A stretch of 64,000 bases of DNA from contig NZ_CDBO01000011.1 of the NCBI RefSeq assembly GCF_000819885.1, positions 99,893 through 163,892 of the forward strand, given 5' to 3'. The position numbers and the translations under genes were made by a program. The notes under the pieces are model-generated. The model was not told the DNA's origin and did no database searches. It saw nothing but the letters and a program-made list of their open reading frames with translations. Below, piece by piece: positions 19,936 through 28,899 of this stretch (its first letter is position 1; each line of letters opens with the position of its first letter). The DNA comes from Aeromonas fluvialis (GTDB lineage Bacteria; Pseudomonadota; Gammaproteobacteria; Enterobacterales; Aeromonadaceae).

Positions 19936-20249
19936 GAGGTCTCCCCATTGAGCCAGTCGAGGTAGGCGGGCAGTCCGTTGCTCACTGGCAGGGCCAGTAG
20001 CTCGGGCACCTCGTAGGGGTGATGAGTCTGGATGCACTGCTGCAGCTCGGTAAAGCGCGACTGGCGGGATTTGATGATGAGCTGGATCTCGGAGGCGCGC
20101 TCCACCTTGCCTTGCCAGCGATAGATGGAAGTGACACCCGGCAGCTGATTGATGCAGGCGGCCAGCCGCTGGTTCAGCAGTTGTTCGCAGAGAAGGTCGG
20201 CACTGGTTTGGTCTGGGCAGGTGCAGAGCACCACTATGGCGTCGGTCAT
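19932..20249 (-). CDS. cutA: Divalent cation tolerance protein CutA
   Basis: Small trimeric cytoplasmic protein of 105 residues linked to copper tolerance. The conserved strand-helix pattern is clear: CTCPDQTSA near the start, then YRWQGKVERASEIQLIIKS and HPYEVPELLALPV. Its stop overlaps the dsbD start. The frame opens upstream to 20303, but the family N terminus begins at 20249. Confidence 0.92.
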   Translation of the reverse strand: MTDAIVVLCTCPDQTSADLLCEQLLNQRLAACINQLPGVTSIYRWQGKVERASEIQLIIKSRQSRFTELQQCIQTHHPYEVPELLALPVSNGLPAYLDWLNGETS

Positions 20250-20480
20250 AAAGCGGATCTTCACCTCGTTGGGGTAAGCCGTAGGGGAGCCTTTAACGTG
20301 CAATATGAAGATGATGAAGGCCCCGAAAATCAGCGGATACTATACCCCAGAGCTACAGCAAATAGCATCTGTAGCCATTTGTGAGCCAGCGCCAACAATT
20401 TGTGGGGGGCGCGAGATAGACGCTGTCATGGGGACAGGGCAGAATGAGCGGGCTTGTTCCCAATTGACGTAAGGAAATGT

Positions 20481-20837
20481 ATGACCCAACAGAATGAGCA
20501 GCAGAGAAACCGCATGTTGAGCCTGCTGCGCGAAGGTGAGCGCCGTATGCTGGTTCAATTGGCCGGGCTGCTGCGCACGACCGCCGATGAAATCAATGCC
20601 GAGTTGGATAAAGAGGAGCTGATGGGAACCCTTGAGCAGCCCATCACGGTGGAGTATCTCAACGGCGTGGTGCAGCACCATCTGTTCGAGCGCAAACACA
20701 AGGGAGATATGGCGGTAGCTCAGCAGATGCTGAGTGAATACCAAAGCGAGCTGGAAGCCCTGCAACTAGCCCAGGCTCAACCCGAAAAGGTCGATATCAC
20801 CGATGACGAGGGTGCCGAGTTTAAGGCTCAGGCCTGA
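20481..20837 (+). CDS. Hypothetical helical protein
   Basis: Unrecognised 118-residue product, Gln/Glu-rich and almost entirely helical by composition, with no signal peptide or membrane segment. AAGGAA lies 4-5 bases before the ATG at 20481. It is divergent from cutA-dsbD and has its own terminator, so it looks like a free-standing real gene. No function is proposed. Confidence 0.62.
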   Translation: MTQQNEQQRNRMLSLLREGERRMLVQLAGLLRTTADEINAELDKEELMGTLEQPITVEYLNGVVQHHLFERKHKGDMAVAQQMLSEYQSELEALQLAQAQPEKVDITDDEGAEFKAQA

Positions 20838-20874
20838 CGTTTTTCTCTCCTCGCTCGTCGCCTTTGTTCTCTCG

Positions 20875-20913
20875 GGCACCATCATTGCGATCATGATGGT
20901 GCTCTGTTTTTTG
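20875..20913 (+). terminator. Intrinsic terminator after the 118-residue hypothetical gene
   Basis: The 10-bp stem GCACCATCAT...ATGATGGTGC is followed by TCTGTTTTTT. Confidence 0.8.
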
Positions 20914-20926
20914 GGGCTCTAACCAC

Positions 20927-21364
20927 TTAGCCTGGCGCTTTCTGCAGCATCGGTTGGGGGATGGGGAACACTTTGTCATATCCCCAGTTATAGACAAAGG
21001 CATAGATCAGGTAGAAGGCGACGAAGCCCAAATCCAGCAGCAGCGCCTCCAGCAGGCTGACGCTCAGCCACCAGGACATGACCGGCAGCGCGACGATCAG
21101 CAGACCGCCCTCAAAGCCGAAGGTGTGCAGCACCCGTTGCCACAGTGTCTTGTGGGTATGGCCCTGATACCTCAGCAGCAGCTTGTCGACCCCGATGTTG
21201 TAGATGTAGTTCCAGACGGTGGCCAGCAGCGAGAAGAACAGGGCCAGCGGGCCCATATGGTTGAGCCCGACGCCCGTGACCCAGCTGGCCAGCGGGGCAG
21301 CAATCAGCAGGCCAATGAATTCAAAGCCAACGGCATGGCGCAGACGATCGTTACGGGTACGCAT
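20927..21364 (-). CDS. PACE-family multidrug (biguanide/diamine) efflux protein
   Basis: A 145-residue inner-membrane protein with four helices arranged as two bacterial-transmembrane-pair domains. Typical residues are the N-terminal FE (FEFIGLL), the VWNYIYN run at the end of the first pair, FEGGLLI in the third helix and YNWGYDKVFP at the end. This pattern fits the AceI/PACE family, whose members export chlorhexidine and short diamines. It is divergent from a LysR-type gene, the usual arrangement for AceI/AceR pairs, so induction by substrate through that regulator is likely. Confidence 0.9.
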   Translation of the reverse strand: MRTRNDRLRHAVGFEFIGLLIAAPLASWVTGVGLNHMGPLALFFSLLATVWNYIYNIGVDKLLLRYQGHTHKTLWQRVLHTFGFEGGLLIVALPVMSWWLSVSLLEALLLDLGFVAFYLIYAFVYNWGYDKVFPIPQPMLQKAPG

Positions 21365-21418
21365 ACATCATTCTCTCAATCAGGTGTGTTCAGGAATTGC
21401 TGGCTAATCTATAGTTCA

Positions 21419-21452
21419 TTAGCGATAGATTCACGTTGGTATCCATCGCTAA
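21419..21452. promoter_or_regulatory. Inverted repeat in the PACE/LysR intergenic region (candidate operator)
   Basis: The perfect 8-bp dyad TTAGCGAT, 18 bases, ATCGCTAA lies between the divergent efflux and LysR genes. LysR regulators bind dyads in such intergenic regions and usually control both genes. Confidence 0.5.
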
Positions 21453-21497
21453 AACAGATAGATGATAAGGGAAAGGGGTTGCCCGGAGGGCCGCACA

Positions 21498-22379
21498 ATG
21501 ACGCCATCACTGGAACAACTGAAAGTCTTGCTGGCAGCCGCCGACACCGGCTCGTTTTCTGCCGCCGCCCGCAAGCTGGGCAAGGCGCAGTCGGTGGTGA
21601 GCAGCGCCATCGCCAATCTGGAGATCGATCTGGCGCTCACCCTGTTTGACCGCAGCGGTCGCTATCCGCAGCTGACGGAGGCGGGGGCCCGCATGGTGCA
21701 GGAGGCGGGGATCCTGCTGGCGCAGAGTGAACGGTTACAGGCCATTGCCGGGGAGCTGGCGGCCGGGGTGGAGTCACGCCTCACTCTGGCTATCGATGAT
21801 GATTCTCACCTTCCCTGGCTTGGTAGTCTGCTGGCGGAGTTTGCCACCCGCTACCCGACAGTCGAGCTGGAGCTGCTCTTCCCGCTGATGGAGGATGTGA
21901 CCGAGATGCTGGTGACTGGCCGGGCCCAGCTAGGCATCAGTTATCAGAAGGTGCATCCCCAGCGGGAGATCGTTGCCCACTCGCTGGGGGAGGTGACCAT
22001 GCCGCTGGTGGTGTCACCGGATCATCCGCTGGCCCGCAAGCAGCCGCTGCGGGAGGTCGATCTGCAGAGGGTGCGTCAGCTGATGGTCACCGGCCGCCGG
22101 GAAGGGAGCGAGCGCCAGCGTTTTCGTATCTCGGCTCAGGTGTGGTGGGTCGAGGGGGATCTCGGGGTGCTGGAGCTGGTCAAGCGGGGTCTTGGCTGGT
22201 CCGCCATTCCGGAATTTCTGCTGCATCAACCGCTGAAGCGGGGGGAAGTGGTGGTGCTGGAGCCGGACTTTATCGCCAGCCACGCGCTGGCGCTGGAGTT
22301 ACAGTGGCATCGCGCCCGCCCGCTGGGGCAGGCGGGGCGCTGGCTGAAGGAGGCCCTGCTGGCGCGCGTGCCTCGCTAG
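21498..22379 (+). CDS. LysR-family transcriptional regulator
   Basis: A 293-residue regulator. The N-terminal winged helix-turn-helix reads TGSFSAAARKLGKAQSVVSS, typical of the family, and a substrate-binding-like effector domain follows from about residue 88. GGAGG precedes the ATG at 21498. Because it is divergent from the PACE efflux gene with a dyad between, it probably regulates that gene and itself. The inducer is unknown. Confidence 0.9.
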   Translation: MTPSLEQLKVLLAAADTGSFSAAARKLGKAQSVVSSAIANLEIDLALTLFDRSGRYPQLTEAGARMVQEAGILLAQSERLQAIAGELAAGVESRLTLAIDDDSHLPWLGSLLAEFATRYPTVELELLFPLMEDVTEMLVTGRAQLGISYQKVHPQREIVAHSLGEVTMPLVVSPDHPLARKQPLREVDLQRVRQLMVTGRREGSERQRFRISAQVWWVEGDLGVLELVKRGLGWSAIPEFLLHQPLKRGEVVVLEPDFIASHALALELQWHRARPLGQAGRWLKEALLARVPR

Positions 22380-22385
22380 CCGACC

Positions 22386-23294
22386 TTACTCGGTCAGGGC
22401 GTAAGGCAGGGGTTGCAGGGTGAGGCGGGAGCCTTCGTCCTGCTTGAGGCGGAATTGGGCGTCAGCCTCGGTATCTTTCGGCAGCACGGCGGTGAGCCAC
22501 ACCTGCCCGGCCTGTTGCCAGGCGTTGAGCACCATGCCGCTGCGGCGCCAGTTGTCACCCAGTTGCAGCTCAAGGGTATCGCCGCTGGCGACCGGCTCGC
22601 CGGTCGTGCCGGCCAGCAGGAACAGGGCGCGGTTGTTGGCACCGCGATACTTGGCACGGGCCACCGTCTCCTGCCCCATGTAGCAACCCTTGTTGAAGCT
22701 GATGCCATCCAGCGCCTGCAGGTTGAGCATCTGCGGGATGAACTCCCCCTGATGCACCGCCTCCATATGCGGCAGACCCGCCTTGATCTCGAGCCCCCAC
22801 CAGAGTGACTCATCACCTTGCGGCAGGGCGTCGGCTTGCTGATTGCTCACCAGCAGCCAGCGATCCTGTTCGATCTTCACCGCCATGCCGCCGTCGATGA
22901 GACCGCTCTGCGCAAGGCCAAACTGCGCGGCGATCCACCCATCGCTGCCTGCACCGGCGATCCCGGTTGTGTGACGCTCATCGGCGGCGATCTCCACCTT
23001 AGAGAAGACGGCAAATTTCTTCAGCTCCGGCAGTTGGCGCTCCAGCACCGAAGGGCTGGTCAGCAGCAGCAGGCTGTCGTCGAGGCAGAGCAGGCGGAAA
23101 TTGCTCCACAGCTTGCCCTTGGGATCACAGTGGCCACCCGGGGTCTGTTGCCCCGGTTGCAGGGCGTTGACATCACAGGTGACCTGACCTTGCAGGTATT
23201 TGGCGCGCTCCTCGCCGCTGATGCGGGTGATGGCGATCTTGGTCAGGGGGAAGCGGGTCGGCTCGGCAGGAAAAACAGGTGGTTGCAGGCTCAC
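22386..23294 (-). CDS. ygfZ: tRNA-modifying / Fe-S maintenance protein YgfZ
   Basis: Folate-binding protein of 302 residues related to the GcvT fold, needed for activity of some Fe-S enzymes and for tRNA thiolation by MiaB. The family signature KGCYMGQETVAR, containing the key cysteine, is intact. The gene is divergent from sdhE, as in E. coli. Confidence 0.94.
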   Translation of the reverse strand: MSLQPPVFPAEPTRFPLTKIAITRISGEERAKYLQGQVTCDVNALQPGQQTPGGHCDPKGKLWSNFRLLCLDDSLLLLTSPSVLERQLPELKKFAVFSKVEIAADERHTTGIAGAGSDGWIAAQFGLAQSGLIDGGMAVKIEQDRWLLVSNQQADALPQGDESLWWGLEIKAGLPHMEAVHQGEFIPQMLNLQALDGISFNKGCYMGQETVARAKYRGANNRALFLLAGTTGEPVASGDTLELQLGDNWRRSGMVLNAWQQAGQVWLTAVLPKDTEADAQFRLKQDEGSRLTLQPLPYALTE

Positions 23295-23405
23295 GATGGT
23301 ATTCCAGAGAGAAAGTATGTGAGCTGCATGGTAAAGACGTAACTAATGTTTGTCAGCCGGAAAATCCAGCTGGTACCATCCCACGGTCTTTGTAAGGAGA
23401 GTGCC

Positions 23406-23675
23406 ATGTTGAGCCCAGTTGAAAAATCCCGCCTGAAGTGGGCTTGCCGTCGCGGCATGCTCGAGCTGGATGTGATCTTTATGCCCTTTTTTGAACACGA
23501 ATTCGACACCCTGAGCGAGGCCGATCAGCAGACCTTTATCCGCCTGCTGGAGTGCGATGACCCGGACCTGTTCAAGTGGTGCATGGGTCATGGTATCCCC
23601 GAAGAGCCCGCATTTGCCGCCATGATCCCGATGATCTTGGAGCGCAATCAGGCGCGCCACGACCGCCAGGGGTAA
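23406..23675 (+). CDS. sdhE: FAD assembly factor SdhE
   Basis: Small cytoplasmic protein of 89 residues that helps attach FAD to succinate dehydrogenase. The RGMLELD motif, where the Arg-Gly contact FAD-binding subunits, is present near residue 15. AAGGAG lies upstream of the ATG at 23406. It pairs with the next gene, as in E. coli, where the two were once described as the toxin-antitoxin pair CptBA. Confidence 0.94.
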   Translation: MLSPVEKSRLKWACRRGMLELDVIFMPFFEHEFDTLSEADQQTFIRLLECDDPDLFKWCMGHGIPEEPAFAAMIPMILERNQARHDRQG

Positions 23676-23679
23676 TACT

Positions 23680-24087
23680 GTGGAACGGGTGATCATGACG
23701 GTTCACCCCTCCCGCCATCAGCAATGTTTGCTGGTGGCCCTCTTTCTGTTGCTGCTCTGGCCGATGGCTGGCCTGATTGCCGATTGGCAGTGGGCGCTGT
23801 TGCTGCCCGTCTGGTTGGTGGCACTCTGGCTGAGCTGGCGCGCACTTGCCGAGCCCCCGTGCGAGCTTATATGGGATGGCCAGTGGCTGCAGTGGCAAGG
23901 TCGCCGCTATCAACTCGGCAAGAAAAGCCGCATTCTGCCCAGTGTGCTCAGGCTGGCACTTTGCCCCGAGCCGCAAGAGAGTGGATCTGTGTCGCCACGG
24001 CAACTGTGGCTCTTCTCCGATGCCCTTCCCCCCGAACACTACCGCCTGCTGGCGCGAGCCATCCACTTTCTGCCTTCCCGGCGCTGA
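23680..24087 (+). CDS. YgfX (CptA) family inner-membrane protein
   Basis: A 135-residue product with two adjacent membrane helices (about residues 15-55) joined by a short loop, then a cytoplasmic domain with the family feature WDGQWLQWQGRRYQLG. In E. coli YgfX was proposed to act on FtsZ and MreB, but the role is disputed. The GTG at 23680 has AGGGG 8 bases upstream; an in-frame ATG at 23695 is the alternative. It lies 4 bases after sdhE, so the two are co-transcribed. Confidence 0.8.
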   Translation: MERVIMTVHPSRHQQCLLVALFLLLLWPMAGLIADWQWALLLPVWLVALWLSWRALAEPPCELIWDGQWLQWQGRRYQLGKKSRILPSVLRLALCPEPQESGSVSPRQLWLFSDALPPEHYRLLARAIHFLPSRR

Positions 24088-24248
24088 CACCGGCTTCCTG
24101 ATGACTGCTTGCTGATTTATCGCGATAAGCTGCTGCCATGTAGCTGGCGGTACTATTTGCCGAAAAAAGTGGCAGTAAAAAAGCTGCTGAAAAAAGTGAC
24201 CCCGCTGGGGCGGGTTCACTGTCGCGGTAATGCGTCGCAGGAGGAGAA

Positions 24249-25856
24249 TTAATCCCGCTCCGGGGTCAGTACGGTCGGCTTCGAGTCTGGCTGCATATCC
24301 GGATAGTCCAGATTGTAGTGCAGTCCGCGGGACTCTTTGCGCAGCAGGGCGCAGTTGACGATAAGTTCGGCCACCTGCAACAGGTTGCGCAGCTCCAGCA
24401 GGTTATTGGAAACGCGGAAGTGGGCGTAGTACTCCTGCACCTCCTGTTTGAGCAGGTTGATGCGGCGCTTGGCCCGAGCCAGGCGTTTATTGGTGCGCAC
24501 TATCCCGACATAGTCCCACATCATCAGCCGCAGCTCGTGCCAGTTGTGCTGGATCACTACCAGTTCGTCGGAATCCTCTACCTTGCTCTCGTCCCAGGCG
24601 GGCAGGTGAGGTGGTTCCACACTTTTCGGCAGTTTGGTCAGAATGTCGGCTCCCGCCTGATGGGCATAAACCACGCATTCCAGCAGGGAGTTGGAAGCCA
24701 TTCGGTTGGCGCCGTGCAGGCCGGTATAGGTCACTTCGCCGATAGCATAGAGGCCGGGGATGTCAGTCTGGCCGTTGTTGTCGATCATCACGCCACCGCA
24801 GGTGTAGTGAGCCGCAGGCACGATGGGCATCGCCTCTTTGGTGATGTCGATACCGACTGCGAGGCAACGCTCATAAATGGTCGGGAAGTGCTTGATGATG
24901 AAATCGGCCGGTTTGTGACTGATATCCAGATACATGCAGTCGGCGCCGAGCCGCTTCATCTCATGGTCGATGGCTCGGGCGACGATATCGCGTGGGGCCA
25001 GCTCGGCCCGTTCGTCAAATTCCGGCATGAAGCGGCTGCCATCGGGGCGGCGCAGATAAGCCCCTTCACCGCGCAGAGCCTCGGTCAGCAGAAAGTTGGG
25101 ATCATCCGGGTGGAACAGGCTGGTGGGGTGGAACTGGTTGAACTCCAGATTCGCCACCCGGCAACCGGCCCGCCATGCCATGGCGATGCCATCGCCAGAG
25201 CTCACATCCGGGTTGGAGGTGTACTGGTATACCTTGGAGGCGCCACCGGTCGCCAGTGCCACGAAGCGGGCACGAACCACTTCAACCTGTTCGGTGTTGC
25301 GGTTCCAGACATAGGCCCCCAGCACCTTGTTGCCCGGCAGACCCAGCTTGCGGGTGGTGATGAGGTCGACCGCGTTGAAGCGCTCCATCAGCTGGATATT
25401 GGGGTGGTCGCGCACCTGATCGATCAGGGTGAGCTGTACCGCCTTGCCGGTGGCATCAGCTGCATGAAAGATGCGGCGATGGCTGTGGCCCCCTTCGCGG
25501 GTGAGGTGATAGTGGGACTCGCCCTCGGCGTTCTCCTCTTGATCGAAGGGGACCCCTTGTTGAATGAGCCACTGGATGGACTCGCGGGCGTGGCGAGCGG
25601 TGAACTCCACCACGGCCGGGTCACACAACCCGGCGCCCGCGTTGAGCGTATCGCTCACGTGGGATTCGATGCTGTCGGTCTCGTCGAAAACGGCAGCGAT
25701 GCCTCCTTGCGCATAGAAAGTGGCCCCTTCACTGATGGGCCCCTTGCTCAGAACCAGGACTTTGGCCTGGTCTGCCAATCGCAACGCGAGGGACAGACCA
25801 GCGGCACCACTGCCAATGATCAGTACATCGCAAAGGTATTCAACACTTGCTTTCAT
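24249..25856 (-). CDS. nadB: L-aspartate oxidase
   Basis: FAD enzyme that makes iminoaspartate, the first step of NAD synthesis. The 535-residue protein starts with the FAD motif [18 protein letters not shown]. It carries the catalytic stretches [10 protein letters not shown] and [10 protein letters not shown], and the residues around [13 protein letters not shown]. It is divergent from rpoE, as in E. coli. The start is either 25856 or the ATG 9 bases further up (25865). Confidence 0.97.
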   Translation of the reverse strand: MKASVEYLCDVLIIGSGAAGLSLALRLADQAKVLVLSKGPISEGATFYAQGGIAAVFDETDSIESHVSDTLNAGAGLCDPAVVEFTARHARESIQWLIQQGVPFDQEENAEGESHYHLTREGGHSHRRIFHAADATGKAVQLTLIDQVRDHPNIQLMERFNAVDLITTRKLGLPGNKVLGAYVWNRNTEQVEVVRARFVALATGGASKVYQYTSNPDVSSGDGIAMAWRAGCRVANLEFNQFHPTSLFHPDDPNFLLTEALRGEGAYLRRPDGSRFMPEFDERAELAPRDIVARAIDHEMKRLGADCMYLDISHKPADFIIKHFPTIYERCLAVGIDITKEAMPIVPAAHYTCGGVMIDNNGQTDIPGLYAIGEVTYTGLHGANRMASNSLLECVVYAHQAGADILTKLPKSVEPPHLPAWDESKVEDSDELVVIQHNWHELRLMMWDYVGIVRTNKRLARAKRRINLLKQEVQEYYAHFRVSNNLLELRNLLQVAELIVNCALLRKESRGLHYNLDYPDMQPDSKPTVLTPERD

Positions 25857-25947
25857 AAGTATCATTGGCCTGGATTAAGAACTGGCACCATGGTAGCCCA
25901 AGCGGGGGCGAGTATGCAGCCTGCATCACATTTTTTTCAATTGAAGC

Positions 25948-25974
25948 GAACTTTCTCTTATTTTCCCTGTCTGA
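25948..25974 (+). promoter_or_regulatory. Sigma-E promoter of the rpoE operon
   Basis: GAACTT, exactly 16 bases, then TCTGA. This is a perfect match to the sigma-E consensus, 64 bases upstream of the rpoE start, so the operon is autoregulated. Confidence 0.9.
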
Positions 25975-26038
25975 ACTTGTGCGCTTAGGAAGGGCCGGAA
26001 AAGAAGAACGATAACCTGATGGGGGTTTTACGGCTCTG

Positions 26039-26620
26039 ATGACCGACCAGAATCTACTGGACGAACAGCTGGTTGAACGGGTCCAGCGCGGCGATAAAGC
26101 AGCTTTCAACCTGTTGGTAAAAAAATACCAGCAAAAGGTGGTCAACCTGGTTGCCAGATATGTGAACAATCCCGGTGATGTGCCCGATGTGGCGCAAGAG
26201 GCCTTCATAAAAGCCTACCGGGCATTGCCGACATTCCGTGGCGAAAGTGCTTTTTATACCTGGTTGTACCGAATTGCCGTCAATACGGCGAAAAACTATC
26301 TGACCTCCCAAGGGCGCAGGCCCCCCAGCAGTGATGTGGAGGCTGATGAAGCGGAGTCTTATGGTGGTAGTGAAGCCTTGCAAGAGGTTTCAACCCCGGA
26401 AAACCTGGCGCTGACTGACGAGATCAAACGCACCGTGTTTTCAGCCATAGAGGCATTGCCGGAAGACCTGAGGACAGCGATCACCCTTCGCGAACTGGAA
26501 GGGCTGAGCTACGAAGAGATTGCCGAAATCATGGATTGCCCTGTGGGTACGGTCAGATCCCGTATCTTCCGGGCGAGGGACGCAATCGATAAAAAGCTGC
26601 AACCTCTGATCGAGAATTAA
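26039..26620 (+). CDS. rpoE: RNA polymerase sigma-E factor
   Basis: Extracytoplasmic-function sigma factor of 193 residues for outer-membrane stress. Region 2 is seen as DVPDVAQEAFIKAYRALPTF and region 4 as LEGLSYEEIAEIMDCPVGTV. It is first in the rpoE-rseA-rseB-rseC operon and is preceded by its own type of promoter. Confidence 0.98.
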   Translation: MTDQNLLDEQLVERVQRGDKAAFNLLVKKYQQKVVNLVARYVNNPGDVPDVAQEAFIKAYRALPTFRGESAFYTWLYRIAVNTAKNYLTSQGRRPPSSDVEADEAESYGGSEALQEVSTPENLALTDEIKRTVFSAIEALPEDLRTAITLRELEGLSYEEIAEIMDCPVGTVRSRIFRARDAIDKKLQPLIEN

Positions 26621-26642
26621 CTGGGGAAAGACGGATTAACTT

Positions 26643-27245
26643 ATGGCAAAAAAAGAGCAAATCTCTGCCCTGATGGATGGTGACCTGAGTGACGCAGAGG
26701 TACTGAACGAGCTGGAGCTGGATGCCGACTCGCAAGCTACCTGGGGTCGTTACCACCTGATCGGCGATGCCATGCGGGGTGACCTGCCGATCAATCTGCA
26801 ACTGGATCTCAGTGACAGCATCATGGCTGCGCTGGAGGACGAGCCTACCATACTGGCTCCCAAGCCTGTTGAGACTGCGCCTGTGCCGCAATCTACCGCA
26901 TCGCCGGTCAAGAAAGAGTCCAATGTGGTTTCGCTGCTGCGCCGGGCCGGTCAGCAGTTTGGTCAATATGCCATTGCGGCATCCGTGGCCGCTGCCGTTA
27001 TCTTCGGGGTGCAGCAGTATCAGGGACAGGATGGCGTTCCGGCCAATCCGGTGCTCAATACCATTCCAATCGGTGGCAGTGCGGCACCTGTGAGTGTTCA
27101 CTATCCGCAACAGGATGGCGCCCGTGCCCGTCAGCAAGGATTGACCGAACAGCAGATGCAGGAGCAGCGGGAGCGGATCAACGCCTTCCTGCGTGACCAC
27201 CAGTTGCAGCAGCGCCTGTTGCAAGACAGACAGATCCAACAATAA
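26643..27245 (+). CDS. rseA: Anti-sigma-E factor RseA
   Basis: Inner-membrane protein of 200 residues that holds sigma-E inactive until cut by DegS and RseP. The N-terminal sigma-binding region contains ISALMDGDL and WGRYHLIGDAMRG. A single membrane helix lies near residues 110-123, and the C-terminal periplasmic tail is Gln-rich. It begins 22 bases after rpoE. Confidence 0.95.
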   Translation: MAKKEQISALMDGDLSDAEVLNELELDADSQATWGRYHLIGDAMRGDLPINLQLDLSDSIMAALEDEPTILAPKPVETAPVPQSTASPVKKESNVVSLLRRAGQQFGQYAIAASVAAAVIFGVQQYQGQDGVPANPVLNTIPIGGSAAPVSVHYPQQDGARARQQGLTEQQMQEQRERINAFLRDHQLQQRLLQDRQIQQ

Positions 27246-27266
27246 CGAATTGTCAGGGATACAAAC

Positions 27267-28247
27267 GTGCGCCAGTCCAGCCGTATTTTGCTGGCCTCTC
27301 TCCTGCTGATCAGTGCCAAGGCCTCGGCCGACGATAAGTCGGCCGAGGCCTTGTTGCAGCAGATGCAGAGTGCCGTGCAGCAACAGAATTTCGAGTTGTC
27401 CATGGTCAAGGCCCGTCAGGGGCGTCTTGAACCGATCCGGATCAGCCATGCCGTGATCAACGGCAAGGAAGTGGCCCACCTCAGTTACCTCGACGGCAAG
27501 GCGATCGAGTATCTCCAGCGCCAGAACGAATACACCTTCTTTGAAAACAGCCACGATCCCTACACCCTGAAGGATGCCCGCTTCCCCGGCATCTGGTCGA
27601 CGTTGGTGAAGATGCCGCTGGCGCAGGTGCTGGAGAGTTATGATCCTGTGCTGGCCGGCCGCAGCCGGGTAGCGGGAGTGGTCGCCCAGGTTGTCAGACT
27701 GGTGCCAAAAGAAGCAGACAAGTATGGCTTCGTGCTCTGGATCGATGAGCAGAGCAACCTGTTGCTGCGGGTCGACATGGTGGAGCGGGAAGGCAATCTG
27801 GTCGAACAGGTGCTGGGGGTCGATCTGGAGCTGCAGAATAAGCCTGCACCCTGGCTGGTCGTCCTGGCCAAGCGCAAATTGCCGGAGGCGCTGGCACTGG
27901 AAGATGCCTATCCTGCCCCGCAGCAGGCGCTGAGCTGGCAGATCACCTGGTTGCCCGATGGCTTCAAGGTGCTGTCACAAGACCGCCACCAGCTGGTGAC
28001 CACCAGTATGCCGGTGGATTACATGATGCTCTCCGACGGGTTGGTGGATCTCTCGGTTTATGTCTCCCGGGTTGATCCCAAGCAGGCGGTACGCCAGCAG
28101 CTGATCCGCCAGGGGGCGACCTCGCTGGTGAGCTATGTCAACGAGGTGGGGGTCGAGATCACCGTGGTCGGCGAGGTGCCTGCCGAGACCGCCAAGCGCA
28201 TCGCCGAGTCGGTCCAGCCGCTGGCCCGCAACGAAGCGGTGCAGTGA
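27267..28247 (+). CDS. rseB: Sigma-E regulatory protein RseB
   Basis: Periplasmic protein of 326 residues that shields RseA from DegS and senses mislocalised LPS. It has a signal peptide (ILLASLLLISAKASA) and a MucB/RseB two-domain fold, with the typical line WLPDGFKVLSQDRHQL in the C-terminal half. The start codon is GTG. It is third in the operon, 21 bases after rseA. Confidence 0.94.
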   Translation: MRQSSRILLASLLLISAKASADDKSAEALLQQMQSAVQQQNFELSMVKARQGRLEPIRISHAVINGKEVAHLSYLDGKAIEYLQRQNEYTFFENSHDPYTLKDARFPGIWSTLVKMPLAQVLESYDPVLAGRSRVAGVVAQVVRLVPKEADKYGFVLWIDEQSNLLLRVDMVEREGNLVEQVLGVDLELQNKPAPWLVVLAKRKLPEALALEDAYPAPQQALSWQITWLPDGFKVLSQDRHQLVTTSMPVDYMMLSDGLVDLSVYVSRVDPKQAVRQQLIRQGATSLVSYVNEVGVEITVVGEVPAETAKRIAESVQPLARNEAVQ

Positions 28248-28312
28248 GTCTGCTTGCCGCAGACAGTCAGTCGTGTTCAGATCCAGCCATTGCATGAGCA
28301 CGAGGTGTTGCC

Positions 28313-28783
28313 GTGAATGAGATGAGTGAAGAGCTGGCGACCGTGGTGGCCATTGAGGGTGACCATGCCTGGGTGGAGTGCGAGCGTCGCTCTGCCTGCA
28401 GTGGTTGTCAGCAGCAATCCAACTGCGGTACCGGCACCGTGGCCAAGGCGTTTCCCCTGCAAGCCTCGCGCTTGCGGGTCAGACTGACTGCCGAGGTGCA
28501 GGTTGGTCAGCAAGTGAGGCTGGGTATTCCGCAGCAAAGCCTGCTGCGCGGGGCGGCGCTGGTCTATGTGCTGCCGCTGTTTTGCCTGCTGGCCGGTGCC
28601 TTGCTGGGGCAGCTCTGGCTGGCGCCGCTGCTCTCGGGCGGGGAGGGGATCACCATCCTCTGCTGCCTGCTGGGGGGCGTGCTGGGCTTTTTACTGGTTC
28701 GTTACTTTTCCAACCGCCTGGATCAGGGGCGCTACGGCCCGCAGATGCTCGGCGTTGTGGTTCCTGTCCGCCCCCTCTCCTGA
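28313..28783 (+). CDS. rseC: SoxR-reducing / sigma-E modulating protein RseC
   Basis: A 156-residue inner-membrane protein with an N-terminal cytoplasmic cysteine cluster (CERRSACSGCQQQSNCG), then two membrane helices near residues 80-125. The start codon is GTG. It is last in the rpoE operon. The cysteines suggest a redox or Fe-S role, as in the related RsxC-linked SoxR reducing system. Confidence 0.92.
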   Translation: MNEMSEELATVVAIEGDHAWVECERRSACSGCQQQSNCGTGTVAKAFPLQASRLRVRLTAEVQVGQQVRLGIPQQSLLRGAALVYVLPLFCLLAGALLGQLWLAPLLSGGEGITILCCLLGGVLGFLLVRYFSNRLDQGRYGPQMLGVVVPVRPLS

Positions 28784-28899
28784 CTGAACAGGCGCTATTT
28801 CACTGGCGCTGGCGACTAAAGAATGGCCGTCAGCCGGGTTATCCAGTAAAATCGCGCCTCCATAACTGACCTTAACTAATTTTGAGTGACTCTTGCTCG

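Noticed and set aside
23406-24087. sdhE-ygfX as a new toxin-antitoxin system
   Set aside because: The pair is the well-known SdhE/YgfX (CptBA) arrangement and SdhE is an FAD assembly factor; nothing here indicates a new system.
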